Part shown: piece after piece, positions 11,645-24,684 of the stretch
Position numbering within the stretch: the stretch's first letter is position 1
How the letters are laid out: every line of letters starts with the position of its first letter
Assembly: GCA_950295325.1 (NCBI GenBank)
Contig: OX485808.1
Coordinates: forward strand, 16,452,527-16,516,526
Reading direction: 5' to 3'
Origin: Polytrichum commune
Taxonomy: Eukaryota; Streptophyta; Polytrichopsida; Polytrichales; Polytrichaceae
Length of the DNA stretch: 64,000 nt
The notes under the pieces: model-generated
The model's database searches: none
Seen by the model: only the letters and a program-made list of their open reading frames with translations
What the model was told of the DNA's origin: nothing
Program-made: the position numbers and the translations under genes

Positions 11645-12567
11645 CATTTCTATTTATCTTGTGCTTGTTGTCCAACATATGATGGGTGAAGATCTTTAAC
11701 CCTAAGCATTGTGTAGTATTTGACCTACATATTTTCATGTCTAATGGATCGTGTGGAAAGTGACCCATCCAAAATGATTCACTTGTGAAATACAAACTCC
11801 TAATTGGTTGATTACTTTAATCCTTTTGAAGATTTGAGTTCGAATACAAAATGCAGGTGGCCTTTGATGCAAGCACATACTTAAAATATTGTGATCACCA
11901 ATGTCATCACAAGTCATCTTGTATTTTCTTTCTATTCAACACAGATTGTATTCCACTACACCAAGTTTCAAACTCGTGAACATCAAAACTATGATTCCAA
12001 GACTTAGTGAGGCATGTAGAGATTGTGTATTAAATTGTACATTGAGCCCATTGGTTGAGCAAATGCTAAGCCCTTTATGTGGCATCATCCATTCATGACC
12101 CATACTACCCCCCCCCCCCCCAAGAGAAAAGGGCAATTTCAACCAACGAATGAGCAAAAAAATTTGTGAGCTATAGCCTAAGATCTCTAATGTAAATTGC
12201 TTCTTTGAAATGATTATTGGAACTGAATAGGACTAGAGATGAGATTGCACATGCATATTACACATACACAAAGGCATATGAACAATGTTTGGAGTGAGAT
12301 AGTCATCTTCACCCCTCATCTTGCCTTTTATTGCTCATTTTGAACTTGGTTCTCACAAACAATATGGGATAACTCTTCTCTCACTACATACCAACCTTGT
12401 CTTATTAGTATTACATTTCTATAACTATGAACAATCTAATGCTCCACCTTCAACAATGACAATCATGTAGCAACCGGAAAAGAAAAGAAAAAAAACCAAG
12501 AAAAAAACTCACCTATAACAATTGATTGTTGAAATTTGTTTTGAGGTTTCCAAGTAGATGTGGTCGT
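11645..12567. other. unassigned sequence with a poly-C run
   Basis: No gene or repeat family was recognised. A 13-C run lies at 12109-12121. Confidence 0.5.
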
Positions 12568-12575
12568 GAGGTATG

Positions 12576-12844
12576 CTCGGGGGGTTCACTGGCGAAAATC
12601 GTAGAACAACGTGCAATAAAAAATAGGGTCTAATATATTCATTGTAGATAAATTTTGTAAAAAACGTACACATAATATAGGGGGTTTTTAAATAGTGAAA
12701 AAGGATTACATGTAAAATACCATCACACCTTTATTTTGAAAAATACCATACCTGATAATCTTTTCTGCAAGGTAAATAGCCCCCCAATAAATAGGTCCCG
12801 AACGCACGTGTATGCAAAATATAAGAGGGAGTGAACCCCCCGAG
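12576..12844. mobile_element. F2 element, short (269 bp), perfect 8-bp duplication
   Basis: The TIR CTCGGGGGGTTCACT is perfect over 15 bp at both ends. The insertion is flanked by GAGGTATG at 12568-12575 and 12845-12852. Just inside the ends lie the words AACGTGCAATAAAAAATAGG and (other strand) CACGTGCG, which recur in all family members. It is a deletion-type relative of the larger copies at 10531, 16314 and 62244. Confidence 0.85.
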
Positions 12845-13005
12845 GAGGTATGCCAACAAGAATGAACTCAAAGTTCAACCATTGAATCCTGCAAGCCTCA
12901 CAAGGCCATCTACATAATTTTGTTCTCCTCTCACTACACAATATTGAGGCCAAGTAAAACTATTACTTCGTTATGAAACATGGCACATGTAGATAATAAG
13001 TGGCC

Positions 13006-13628
13006 GACGGTGGAGATTGACAAAAGTTGTCCTCATTGCGGTACTCAATCAGTGGAATCGATGGAACATAGGTTCTATAGCTGTCCACTCGCTCAACAAG
13101 GGTGGCGATATGCATCCAACATCATTTGGCAACTCTTTATCAAAAAAGAAACCTTGGTCTGCGGAAATCCTTCTCTATGATGCAATGCCTCTTTGATCAA
13201 CCTTTGTAAAAGACCCTTAAACCGTTTAGTTGGATTTGGTTCTTTTTGAGATTCGGGCTTCCGTGGATCATTTGGCGCCAACGGAATGATATGGTTTTTA
13301 ACAATCTACAATGGCCCATTGGGAAAACACGTCAGGTCAATTGGGACGCCCTATAAGATTATGATAGAATTGAGTGGAAACGGACTCTCAGGGACTTGGA
13401 AAAGACCTTGGACGTGGCCTACAAGGACGTTCTTAACGAATTCGATCCAACTTGGGGGCTCAAAGGCCTTATTGTGACCCAAAGTAACATAGTTGTCACG
13501 TGGAAGGTTAGGCCACACATGGGCATAATTTCTTGATCTCCACTCGGGTTGCTCTGGTCTCGCCCGTGTTGGTTGTATTTTGGTTTCTTTCTTGCAATTG
13601 AATTTTCAATTTGTGCCAAAAAAGAAGA
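13006..13628 (+). mobile_element. 5'-truncated LINE (non-LTR retrotransposon) with 15-bp target duplication
   Basis: It is flanked by the perfect duplication AGATAATAAGTGGCC at 12991-13005 and 13629-13643. It ends in an A-rich tail (CCAAAAAAGAAGA). The coding part is the C-terminal end of a plant-type LINE ORF2. A reverse-transcriptase zinc-binding domain reads CPHCGTQSVESMEHRFYSCP and LAQQGWRYASNIIWQLF. After one frameshift near 13165 it continues with IIWRQRNDMVFNN, QWPIGKTRQVNWDAL and VVTWKVRPHMGIIS, to a TGA at 13534-13536. Two internal stops show that it is dead. Everything upstream of the zinc-binding region is missing, as expected when target-primed reverse transcription stops early. 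Confidence 0.85.
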
Positions 13629-13643
13629 AGATAATAAGTGGCC

Positions 13644-15167
13644 AACTTCAAAGTATAAGATAATCATTGAAAAATAAAATAAAATTGGGTTTGATTTTGT
13701 ATGATTCAAACAAGGGATCCCATTCCAATATGAATAGATGGTTGTTCACAAGAGTTTCTTAAAGTCAATAATGAATTCAAAATTCCCTTTGTTGAGACGT
13801 TACCATGCATAGTAATTAGTTGTTATTATTATTATTATTCTTATTATATTGATTGAAAATTGTCAATTTTTAAGGACTCTTTTATCTTACCTCAAAGTAT
13901 ATAGTTATTCTTGAAACAATCTTAAATGGTTGTTCTATAATTTTATTGCATACATTTATCACAATCTATTTAAGTTTAATATTTCTAGATCAATCATAAA
14001 CAAATCATGAAAATTACTAAATATTGTTACCGTGTCAATGTGATCCTCAAATCAATAGCAATAACTCTCCTTTAGGTACAATAAAAATTGAGCTTTTACA
14101 ATGATCTAATGAGACCACAATATGCTCTAGGAAGTTAAGGATAAATTGAAACAAAGCCTAGCCATCTCAAATGTACTTGAGGGAACTTGTTCACACCAAT
14201 GCGTAGGTTGGTTTCCACTAACATAAGCATAAGTTAGACATGTGTACAATACACCGTTTATGGTATTTAGTGTCACTTTCTATTCATAACTACGCAATGC
14301 TATCAAAGAGGAGTGCTCCTTGGTGAGAGCAATGTCGATGGACACCCATATAGAAGGGTGGTGTGTGAACAATCCTAAAGAGATGATGAGAGGCCATACA
14401 AAGCCCACGGAGGCTAAGTGTGTTGCATTATGCCTCCTAGGGACGGTAGCCCTTAAATTAAAGTCCATGTCCAATATGGAAGAATGAACGACCAATGAGA
14501 AACTCTCCTGAAGGTTATTTTCCAGCAATATAAATAACATTCCAATTAGACAATATACACATCCAACTATAGAGCATATTTAACCTCGCTTTGGGGTGGA
14601 CATTCCATTCTTTGATAGTGAGGTGGGGTCCTTGCATGAAAGACTAGAGGTTAATATAAGTGTGGAAGGATAGCAAAGTCACAAGGTGGTGTCATGGGAC
14701 TTCCCTCGCTACCAGGACTACTCTTGATGGGGGCAATTCAACTCCTTAACTAGCTACACCAAGAAGTGCATGTCTTGAAGTCCAAATTAAGGGTCCAAAG
14801 GCTAGTGAGTTGAGGGCATATGTCTAGGACCAAAAGTTAGATGTCTTCATTGGGCATGGGGTTCTTTGGTGTCTTGTAGTAGGGCGTATGCCATGCGCTC
14901 TACATTTAGGGTTTGGGGGGATTAAAACTAACTCTTGTGTGGGTGCTAATTGTGTAGAGCTAGCACATTGTGAATCCACTAGATTCCACTAGGTGGCCAC
15001 CATTGATAAGCAACAGGTTGCCTTTGAGTTTGTGTGCTTTTGGGTTGCGATACATGCCAATGATTAATGTTTTAGCAAGAAATGTCACAAAAGAATGACA
15101 CCTATGTGAACAAGCTTATAAAATTATAAAGTCCTCAAAGTATGAAATCTATTGGTGGAAACACACA
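13644..15167. other. unassigned sequence, one lone MITE end
   Basis: No gene was seen. A (TTA)n-like tract lies at 13820-13847. At about 14255-14280 there is a single 'tttatggtatttagtgtcac' end of the M-a MITE family without a partner. Confidence 0.5.
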
Positions 15168-15923
15168 TAAGGTAGAGGGTGCTTAAACCATTACTTCAAG
15201 CTATTGCACATACGTATGGCTATGTGGTTTTATATATAGATATATATATTCTTATTAGCCTGCAAGCTAAACATAGGTATAAAGTAAGAAAGAAATGTAT
15301 TTTTAGCCTCAATTGAGTATTTGATGAATATTCAAAGTCAAAACCACTAGTTGCCTTAAATAGATCCCTAGGCCCCGTGTATGACGACCTTGCATATGAT
15401 GAGGACCCCCACCTTCATTGCCTAGAACCAACACAACATAGTTGGATATTAGACCCAAGCTAGATCAAAGTCCAACATGGCCACCTCCATGATCCTACCC
15501 GGTTTGGTGGTAGAACCATCCCTTTGCATCTAGGTATTGACCCCCTTACTACCCAAAATCAACTCCCATTCTACCCATAACTAACCCCTTTGCTACCCAT
15601 AACCGAACTCCTTGGCTCTGTGGACTTGAACCACCCCCCCCCCCCCCCCCCCCCCAAATGAATAAAATGGCTAGTATAGGCATTGACAAGCCACCCTAAA
15701 CCTTTGAACCAACCCGAGATAGAATGGAGCATGTTATCCTATACAGAGGTAGTGGAGGTTGATATGCGGTGGTGCCACTAATGGCACCTAAACCCATCAC
15801 TCCATGGGCCCATGCACTCCTATTCCATGGGGAACGGTTCAAAACAGTAGTGTGTTGGTGATTGGGAGGTGTTTATAGGTGTTGCTATTGTGTGGGGTGT
15901 TGGTTTTAGCACCCTCTACCTTA
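15168..15923 (+). mobile_element. F1 TIR element, complete copy (756 bp)
   Basis: It starts TAAGGTAGAGGGTGCTTAAA and ends, on the other strand, TAAGGTAGAGGGTGCTAAAA, a TIR of more than 20 bp. The similarity continues a few bases outward (ACACA on both sides), so the true end and the target duplication are uncertain. A 22-C run lies at 15634-15655. There is no open frame of note, so it is non-autonomous. The superfamily is undetermined. Confidence 0.8.
15634..15655 (+). repeat. poly-C run (22 nt)
   Basis: Uninterrupted C homopolymer inside F1. The other F1 copies have the same run at lengths of 14 and 17. Confidence 0.95.
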
Positions 15924-16305
15924 TGTGTTCAAAGGAAATAGTAGTTCCTTCCAAAAAAACAACTAATTAATAAAGGAATAAAAAACACATGAGACTACAT
16001 TCATTATCTCATTAAGTGAGTGTGGTACTAATTCCCAAAACACGCATTACTTTTCCAAATCTCATAATTAGTGACGGTTGAAATTTTCACTAATTGATAC
16101 TAAATTCATGAATACATGCTCATATTTTATACATTTCAAAATATCATTGTGTGTGCTTTAATGTGTTTGAAGAGTGCATAATGGTGAGCTTGAAGATGCT
16201 TTTTCTTCCTCTTTTTCTTTTTAGTGGGTGCCACTCACTTTTGAGACATGTCCTAACACTAAGAACCCAAAGAGATCTTGCAATGAGAGTGTTCAACACT
16301 TTTGG
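15924..16305. other. unassigned AT-rich sequence
   Basis: Nothing recognised between the F1 and F2 elements. Confidence 0.5.
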
Positions 16306-16949
16306 CTCTTGCACTCGGGGTGGTGACTATCGGGATTTTAGAAAACCATGTGAGATAAAAAAAAATAGGGTCAATTTAATTCGTTTAAGGTAAAATTTAT
16401 AATTTCATTAGATCTACCATAGCATTGAAAATATGTGCCCTACATGATTATATGTAAATTAGGGTGATGAAAAATTCCTTTATTTAAGTAATCAATAGAA
16501 AGTAATAGGGTCATATACATAGGATCTCCTTAAAAGTGTGTAGTAAGATCAATAGAATAATTATGGGTTTGACTACCAGGATGAATAGGTGTGTGGATTC
16601 TGTCCAAATTTGAATCGAACACATTTGTGTGGAGGGAAATGTGGTGGGATTTTTTTGTGGGAAAGAAGGTGTTGGCATTCCTCAACAGCCGTTGGGTTTT
16701 GCAATGGCGATGAACATGTGGGACCTCAATGGATGCTTAGAACCAGACATCCTCCACCATCACCCTCAACCACTTCATGCGATCTGTTTTGGTTTTGTCA
16801 CAACCTCAATCCTCGATCGTCAAGCTCACGTTCTTTCTAAGCATTTTCTAGGGTTTCCTTCATGCAGATTGATGGTGCAGAGTGGCCACTTTCTTTGCAA
16901 TGTTTTCTGCGTGTATTTGGTTTAGGCTTTAGTTTTCATGATTTTTTTT

Positions 16950-16975
16950 GGGGGGGGGGGGGGGGGGGGGGGGGG
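16950..16975 (+). repeat. poly-G run (26 nt)
   Basis: The longest C/G homopolymer in the window, inside the F2 core. Confidence 0.95.
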
Positions 16976-17054
16976 ATGGTATTGTGATTACGAGTTAGTT
17001 TTTGGGGTTTTGGGTATGGTCTTGCAAGGTATGAATTTAGGGTTTTAGTTTGGC

Positions 17055-17578
17055 ATGAGAATGAAGAAGATCAAGGTATATACACTCACTAATGAAGGAG
17101 CATCTTCAAAGTGCATTGGAACTATGAAAGGGGAGGATGAAGAATCCTTAGCTGACCTAAAAATGCACCTAGAAGAAAAGAAGGTTTTAAAGTTTAAATT
17201 CCAGTATTGGGATCCACATGAGTATTGTAGAGTGGCAACCAGTCTTTGGTCTCTTAATGACCTTGTTGAGGAAAGGTTTTCATGATCCTTGCCCTCTACG
17301 AGGAGGTTGAAGATTTGGATTGTAAATGACAGTGCCTTGAAGGTGAGTACCACTTCATGAACACAATTCAGAGTAATGAAGTTGAAGACTTGGTGTCACA
17401 ACCTCCCACTGTTGAGACTGGTGGATACAATAAAATCCCATTTGACCCACCCTCTTATTCTAGGGTTAGTAGTTCAAGTGAAGAATGTCTACTACAGTCA
17501 CAAATTGTGTCAATTGAGGTCATAGCAATGTACATGGAGGAAGAGGCTATTTTTTGTATTCAACTTTCTTGTATTTGA
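17055..17578 (+). pseudogene. gene-like cargo of the F2 element, unrecognised
   Basis: Two open stretches on the plus strand (17055-17285 and 17357-17578) have ordinary protein composition, unlike the AT-rich surroundings. The first begins MRMKKIKVYTLTNEGASSKC and continues with ADLKMHLEEKKVLKFKFQYW and VATSLWSLNDLVEERFS, which looks like a small folded domain. The second (for example SQPPTVETGGYNKIPFDPPS) looks like a disordered linker. They are out of frame with each other, separated by 71 bases. I do not recognise the source gene. The position, between the conserved ends of the 1.76-kb element, suggests captured host exons. Confidence 0.4.
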
Positions 17579-18082
17579 ATGCAACCTTGTTTTTTTTTGG
17601 AGTAGATAGTTGTGCAAAATTTCATGTCTTGTCACAAGTGATTATATTTATTGTTTTGTTTTATCCGTGTTTACAACTTGTTGATTTCATCTTGTATAGT
17701 TTGTTATCTCAATGTTTATTGATAATATTTTAACTAGTATCCAAGTGCTATTGGTTGTGTTTTGAATGGTCCTTTGAATAGTTTAGGATTGGTGTTACTA
17801 ACTGAAACCAAATAAATGACAATTTGAATGGTATGGAATGTTTGTTGCTCACATAGTTGGTTCTGCAATGCTATAGTATTTCGTCCACTATTTGGTATTT
17901 GTATGATTTATTAAAAAAATTACAAATAAATATAGGGCACTAAAAAAATGTCAAATTAGTTTTTTATCTACAAATAGGGAGGAGAAAATATTGAGACGTG
18001 CATAAATATTCCCCTATTAAATACTCCATTATCGCACGTGGTTACGAAACGTAAGGGGGTGTGATCGTCTTGAGCTCTTGAA

Positions 18083-19805
18083 ACCCTAGATCATTTGGTG
18101 GCATTATTTTCATGGGTTAAAGAAATTTAGGATCACCTTTACTAATTTTCCACATGCACTATTAGCCCACCCTCACTAAATGGGATAATGAATATAGTTG
18201 GCACAAAAAGTGATGATGGTTATAGTTATCAAGAAATGGCCATGAGGAGAAGGTAGCTTCATAAGCAATGGATACTCAACCCTAGGAGCCTCCTAGTCCC
18301 TTCTTCTACAATTGGCCTTTTCCCAATTTACAACGCCCCAAATCACCGCCTACAACTAATGCTCCCCAAAAGGGTTGGGCTATTATGATCAAACCAAGTA
18401 TGTATTTGTATCCAAGGACATCCATGAACCCACTCTTCAATAACATATTGGATATTCAAATATTGAGCAAAGTCCATGTAAGGAATGAGAGTTAATTTTA
18501 CATATTAAATTCACTTTTGACAAAGTGACTATAAATGAAATTGCGTGCGCATGTCAAATATATGTTTTTGTACATGAAAAGGTTCATATTGGGCCTCTTG
18601 GACACTCAAGGGTTACGAAATCCTTACCTCGTAATTATCATGACATTATTCTAAAAAACCTAATTGTAACAATTAACAAGAAATTCAAATGTGGGCATGA
18701 AACCTCCCAACAATGAACTACAAGTGTGAGAGGGACAACAATGTCCCCTTTGCTCTTCACCATTTTCCTCTTTGAACGGACTTTACATGTCGAGAAAGGC
18801 TTGCCTATGTAAAATGGAACATTCGGTACTTGGAATGCTCACATTTGTTTTTACTATAATTATTCACAAACTCTTTTAAAGTTAGATTGAAAACTTGAAT
18901 ATTAATGACTTAGGGTTTGGAGGCATGAAACCCTAAACCTAAATTTTGCACAAAGTGACCGTATTGGATATGAGTTACAAAAATCCGAGTGTTGTAGGGC
19001 CTAGATCTTGACTTCTGCAGGAATTGAATTTGAATGGCTAGAATATGAGCTTTGAGACTTGAATGGGATGAAATGAAGGCTTGAAACTTGGATGCGCAAG
19101 ACCCAAGGTTTAGGGGCTTAAAAGTGTAGGACTTAAGGTCATTTACACACATCACCAAGTGCCTTGAGAAAAAATGATGGAGGATTTCTCATGGTTGTGG
19201 TTGGTGGTCCAAAGACCATGACCAAGAGAAATTCATTGTCATATTTATGGTCACGGGACACAGTGCAGAGTGGACTTAGACATGAATGTAGTGTTTTTGA
19301 TAATATTCAGAGTTTGAAAAAACTATAATAAGGTTGTAAATTTTGATTTTGAATATCTTGTAAATGGAGCATGAACTCCCAAGTTCTAGTTCTATGTCAC
19401 TCTATAAAGTTTAATGTTTCTCCACTTTCAAACTACTCAACCAATTCAAATATTGCAACAGTCAAGGGAAAAAAATATTATCACTTGGTCTTGAATACAA
19501 CCTTGTGGAACATATGTGAATGAGGAAATAATATTTTTGGATCAATGCAAATGGATGTATATTTCAAAAATAAATAAATAAAGCTAATCAAAGTAGTGAG
19601 GCAACATTGTCAAGATAAGTGCATTTGGAAAGGGAAAGGAAGGGGAGGGGGGGCACCTGGGATAGGAGAATAAAGGAGGTGTATGCTGGCTATGGGCCCC
19701 TCCAACTTGCATTTAGGGCCTGATCAAGCACCCCACCCCCCACCCCCATGTAGACAAAACTTGTTGAGGGGTGTTTAGCACGAAACTTCAAGAGATGGCA
19801 CCTTG
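18083..19805. other. unassigned sequence
   Basis: No gene, TIR pair or repeat family was recognised. Short CCCTAAA/TTTAGGG words occur near 18910-18945. Confidence 0.5.
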
Positions 19806-19836
19806 AACCCTAAACCCTAAACCCTAAACCCTAAAC
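19806..19836 (+). repeat. interstitial telomeric repeat, (AACCCTA) about 4 units
   Basis: Four and a half perfect units of the Arabidopsis-type telomere repeat. It identifies the genome as having the standard plant telomere sequence. Such short arrays are common as interstitial or promoter telo-boxes. Confidence 0.9.
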
Positions 19837-22800
19837 AACCCAAGTTACAACCATCCTTTAAGTATAGATATTTAAATTGAAAAAATGAACACAATGGCAC
19901 AAACCCGTATGTATGAAATCATATCGTTCATGGTTCGTTTTATTATTTAGCCTTTGAGACCCATCACAACGAGATCTACACCAACCATGTGAAGAGTCTC
20001 CAACATTTGCATTATTCCTTCTCCGTTTGTTTTAAGCTCACATGTTCCCGACATCAAGAATCATAGGACACAATAATGATGGAAGGGAAGCACCCCCGCA
20101 ATTGGTGGTGTTGGGGATCGGTAGGTGAAGCATGAATCGGCCTTTAGATAAATACTTGATGCGGCTCTGAGTGCCTTGGATGAACTTCCAATCCACAGTC
20201 ATCCAAAACCAAGAAGCTCAATTGCAAGTAATTTTTCTAAAGAGCTTCAAGTGATTGTGCTTGCCCCCTCTTCTCTAGCTGCCCCCGAAACTATCTACTC
20301 AGTTGCCATGAGCCTCCAAATGCTTAAACCCCAAAGTTCCCATGACATCGTATTGTTTGAATGATTTTTTTTTAGAGTGATGGATGGGCATGCAAGTGAA
20401 ATCATATTTGCTCAATTGTTGTATGTGGAAATAGATTGTAAGTGTACGTACTTGTCATGAATAACTAGTTTGGTTTTTCATTTATATATAAACATGTTGA
20501 AAATTGGTGTGCAACCAGTGAACGTTCTTCACTGATTGAATGGAATGGAATCACAAAATCTTACAATTTTGTAAGATTTTATAGAGGACAATCCATGCAG
20601 TCTATACACAACTTGGATCCTATGATATCCCAAAATTTTGTTCAAATTTTATTTAAACATTCATAGTGCATAAGAAATGCATATCAAATCACATTTGAAT
20701 GAAACTTTACACAACGACGTTTATCATCAACATATCTCATAGAAATTATTAACTTGTAACCAACTTAAATAAACATCAATTCTCATTCCTTTCCATATCA
20801 CACATAAATAGTCATTGACATCTCTCATGTTTTCATACATCATGTACTTACATGTGTTTATAACCTTTTAAGTTTCAACCAAGCTATAGGTCACGGGCGC
20901 ACTACTATATACACAAATAATAGGCATAGAGGTCTTATACAACAACTAACAATAATTGAGAATAACATTTTATCAACTTTGAAAGGTATTTGAACAATTT
21001 AAACACATATTCGACAATATCATACCCTTTGGAATATGAACCTAAACCTAAGCATACATCTTATTAAGCTGAGAAAATATTATAAAATATTATAGTATAT
21101 CACATTTATATAATAATAATAATCTAATACTATTTAGAATTTAAACCTTTCTTTTCACATCTTGTTATAGATCGGAATGTTAACCGATAAGGTGTTAGAT
21201 AAGATTTTACATTTTATTGTGTTTCAAGTCCAAATCAATCAAAATATCTCAACATTTTGTACAAGTCACTTGAGGTGCTTGACCCCTAATGTCCAATGCG
21301 ACCATAATTTGGTCGTGAACAGTTCACTCTGACCCCTTTGATACCAGTTCAGATGGTTTATGGACTGTTTCAATTACTCCTTTCGTTCATGTTCAGGTTT
21401 GCTATGTCTTGCCATGAGGATAATTTTGATTCAACAAAGTTAGTTCTTTTATATTAATTCATACATGGGAGTGTGCTCTCAACTAGTTTACAGTGGAATT
21501 GCTTCATGAATGCCTACTTGACATTTGTCACCTCCGTGGTTTAGGGGCAACGTACCTTAAACATGTTTTTTTGTTGGTCTTTATATGCAAACGATTCCCA
21601 ATTGATATGAAAAATTGCATGACACTCAAACGGCAACATATCTTAAACATCTACCATTGGTATGTCTAGTTGAAGATGTGTGGGTGGGTGTAAATCCATG
21701 TGGAAGGTGTGCAATTGTGGTACCGCTGCCTCAAATTGCAAAGCTTCCGAAAAATTCACAAAATAATGATTTCAAGATTTGTGAGCGGATTTTGAGTAGG
21801 TATATTGGCCCTCTTTTGAATGATGATAGTATCTTGTCATTTAAAGATGATTTGAGTGGAAGTTCAATAAAATAAACCAACCCCAATTTAAGTTCTAAAC
21901 TACTGCCCCTCAAAACCACTATTGACATTCTTATTATTATCTCCTACTTCAATGTTTAAGATTTGGATTATGAGTAGTCGCCTCTAACTTGCAAACATAC
22001 ATATGGTTGGATTTGTCAAAAAAATATATACAAATCTTCAACGACGGTCACTGAAATTGAGATCACATTTTTTGAAAAAAATAGAGGGAAATTGGATGTG
22101 GGGAGTTAAGGGTTAAATGATAGAAATAATGAAACATTTTAAAATCTAGAATTTCCATAGATTGCAAATGGTGTGGGCCTTAACTTAGTGTGAAATGGTC
22201 CATTGCATGTGAACTAATAAAAATAAACAACACTATGCCCATCTCCCTTTAAATGTTGAAATTAAACATCCCTATGTGATTTAATGTTTCCTAGGGAAGT
22301 TTTTTTGTTTATTGGTCCATGAAAACTACATAGTTACAAGGTCGTGAGTTAAGTTTATTTCAACCTAAGGATCCATATGCACATTTTCTTGATTAAATTT
22401 TGTTCAAAACCAAGTGCTAAAATCAATCTATATACAATATTTTGAATACTCCAATATACTCACCAAAAGAAATTATCCTTTAGTGTACAAACATCCCTAT
22501 GTAAATTTGGTTTATTCAAAAAGTCGTTATATATATATATAGAACCAATAATTGCTTACATGGAGCATGTCCCTGTATCGATGTAAGCTTAAATCGATAT
22601 CAGCAAGTTTGCTTCATTTTTTATTTTCTTTCTTTCATAACATCATTCATATTCATAACAATGTTCTGTGGAATATTGTCAGTCCTACACAACATTGTTA
22701 TGGATCTTTTTTTCTTTCTTTCTCTTGAGACTTGTGACCTTGAATGCAAACAATGTGTTATGATGAAATGCTCCATAAACACATATACATGAGCTTGCAG

Positions 22801-23021
22801 CTATGATCAAGGGTGGCACATCCCTCTTTCATGCCAACACATGTTGGCCTTTTTTTCTCTATCCCTCTCGCAAGAAAACGTGTGGTCTTCTAGGGGTTAA
22901 GTGCTTGTGGAATCCAAACCAAGTTTCCATCTCAACTTTAATCTTTTATTTTGATGTCCCACTTGGCTTATAAGGTGTTGAGGAAGGAGGGGGGGGGGTG
23001 TTGACATCATCAGCTCCAATG
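19837..23021. other. unassigned AT-rich sequence (3.2 kb)
   Basis: No firm gene. The plus-strand frame 21615-21875 (86 codons, ending FKICERILSRYIGPLLND and a further 18 residues) is somewhat protein-like but has no recognised domain. A perfect 12-bp hairpin lies at 20555-20580 (arm AAAATCTTACAA). (TA)n tracts lie near 22531. Confidence 0.5.
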
Positions 23022-23707
23022 TAAGTTAGAGGGTGCTAAAACCAACACCCCACCCAATAGCAACACCTTTAAACACCTCCCAATCACCAACACTCTACTA
23101 TCTGGAACTGGTCCCCATGGAAAAGGAGTGCCTAGGCCCATGGAGCGATGGGTTTAGCTGCCATTAGTGGCGCCATTGCATACCAACCTCCACTACCTTC
23201 ATATGGGGTAGGTAACATCATGCTCCACTCTTTTTCAGGTTGGTTCAAGGTGGTTTAGGGTGGCTTGCCAATGCTTGTTCTAGCCATTCTATTGTGGGCG
23301 GGGGGGGGGGGGGGGGTTCAAGCCCACAAATTGAGGAGGTAGACCCACAAAGCCAAAGGGGTCGGTTATGGGCAGCAAGGGGGTCTGCACTAGATATGCA
23401 AGGGGATAGTTCTACAACTGAACCGAGTGGGATCATGAAGGTGGCCATGTTGGGCTTTGATCTAACTTGGGTCTCGTACCCAATTATGTTTTGTTGGCTC
23501 TAGGCAATGAATTTGGGGGCCCTCATCATATGCAAGATTGTCATACATGGGATCTAGGGATTGGCTTAAGAAAACTAGTGGTTTTGACTTTGAATATTCA
23601 TCGAATTTTTGATTGAGGCTATTTTCTTTCTTGCTTTCTTGCTTTCTTTCTTTATACCTATGTATGTGCAATAGCTTAAAGTGATGGTTTAAGCATCCCC
23701 TACCTTA
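23022..23707 (-). mobile_element. F1 TIR element, inverted copy (686 bp)
   Basis: It runs from TAAGTTAGAGGGTGCTAAAA to the complement of TAAGGTAGGGGATGCTTAAA. Its body is the reverse complement of 15168-15923, including a 17-G run at 23300-23316. Target duplication not clear. A (TTTC)n tract lies near 23625-23655. Confidence 0.8.
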
Positions 23708-23949
23708 GTCATAATCTTGGAAAGGAAAAATTACGCCCGTACATTATACCGGCATGAATGTGAGCCCGTTATCCAAATGCTTAACACAACGGATCATAAT
23801 CTTGGAACATAATAGAGCTTCAATGAACAGAATGTATACAAAAACAAGGGAAGAGCAAGGAAGGCACAAGGTAGGCTGGAAGGAGAGAGAGAGGAGGAGA
23901 GAACTAGGAGGAAAGGGAGGCAGAATTTTCTCAGTTTGATGTTAGACTA

Positions 23950-24682
23950 TAGTGTTCTCCCTCTTTAGTATGACACGTTTTCGAAACACACAAAAAGTCG
24001 TATTATCGAGGTGTCGTCTTCTCAGTAATGTGACAAATGGCGTAAAGTTGTCGTATTATCGAGGGAATACAAAAACATAAGCAATATGAGCTTAAAAATA
24101 CATATACAACGAGTTTAAGAAATATAGATGGTATGAAATAATAACTTATAACTTCAAACAAATACAAATATTCTCAAGAACTCTTGAAATAAGAGTCCAA
24201 AGATCACTAGTGTTGCCTACCCAACTTAGCAACTGCCATCTAATTTAAAATTCCTACTAACTTTTGAATACTAATAATTTCATTAACACCAAAATATAAA
24301 GAGTTCTTTAATAAGAAACTAGACAACAATGATGCATGACATTTAGCAACATACTAGGCAGGAGGCCACTCTAACCCTAACCATGTCCATTATGCACTAG
24401 TAACCCTAATTCTCATTAAGTTCCCAATGGTAAGTGGAGTTCCCAAGGAGTTCCCAAGTGACAATGAATGTATTTTAGATGTACATTAACATAGATGAAA
24501 GGAATTTTAGCATTAAATGCCTCTTTAATATGACAGAACTATGGAGATTCTAAATGTCGCATTATTGAGTGTCGTAGTCGTATAAAAGAGGGAGTCTTGA
24601 ACTAAAAAGTTTAATCGCGCAAAATGTGTCATAATATCGAGGGGGTCGTATAAACTAGTGTTGTATTAACGAGGTTAGACTG
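23950..24682. mobile_element. pogo/Tc1-mariner-like MITE (733 bp), TA target
   Basis: The right end reads, on the other strand, CAGTCTAACCTCGTTAATAC. The left end is TAGTGTTCTCCCTCTTTAGT. Each is next to TA (23948-23949 and 24683-24684). The CAGT...CCTC...TAATAC pattern is that of plant pogo-like (Lemi1-type) and Tigger TIRs. The motif (GTCGTAT)TATCGAGG recurs at least four times near both ends, as expected of subterminal transposase sites. No transposase was seen. Confidence 0.6.
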
Positions 24683-24684
24683 TA

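Larger units (their letters stand above)
16314..18074. mobile_element. F2 element, 1.76 kb, with gene-like core
   Basis: The ends are CTCGGGGTGGTGACTATCGG and, on the other strand, CTCAAGACGATCACACCCCC. The flanks are CTCTTGCA (16306-16313) and CTCTTGAA (18075-18082), an 8-bp target duplication with one change. The left 0.4 kb and right 0.5 kb align with the copy at 62244-63594, while the cores (about 16740-17570 here) do not. This arrangement, shared ends around unrelated cargo, is that of Pack-MULE-like elements. The 8-bp duplication fits Mutator-like or hAT elements; the TIR start does not fit hAT well. A 26-G run lies at 16950-16975. Confidence 0.75.
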
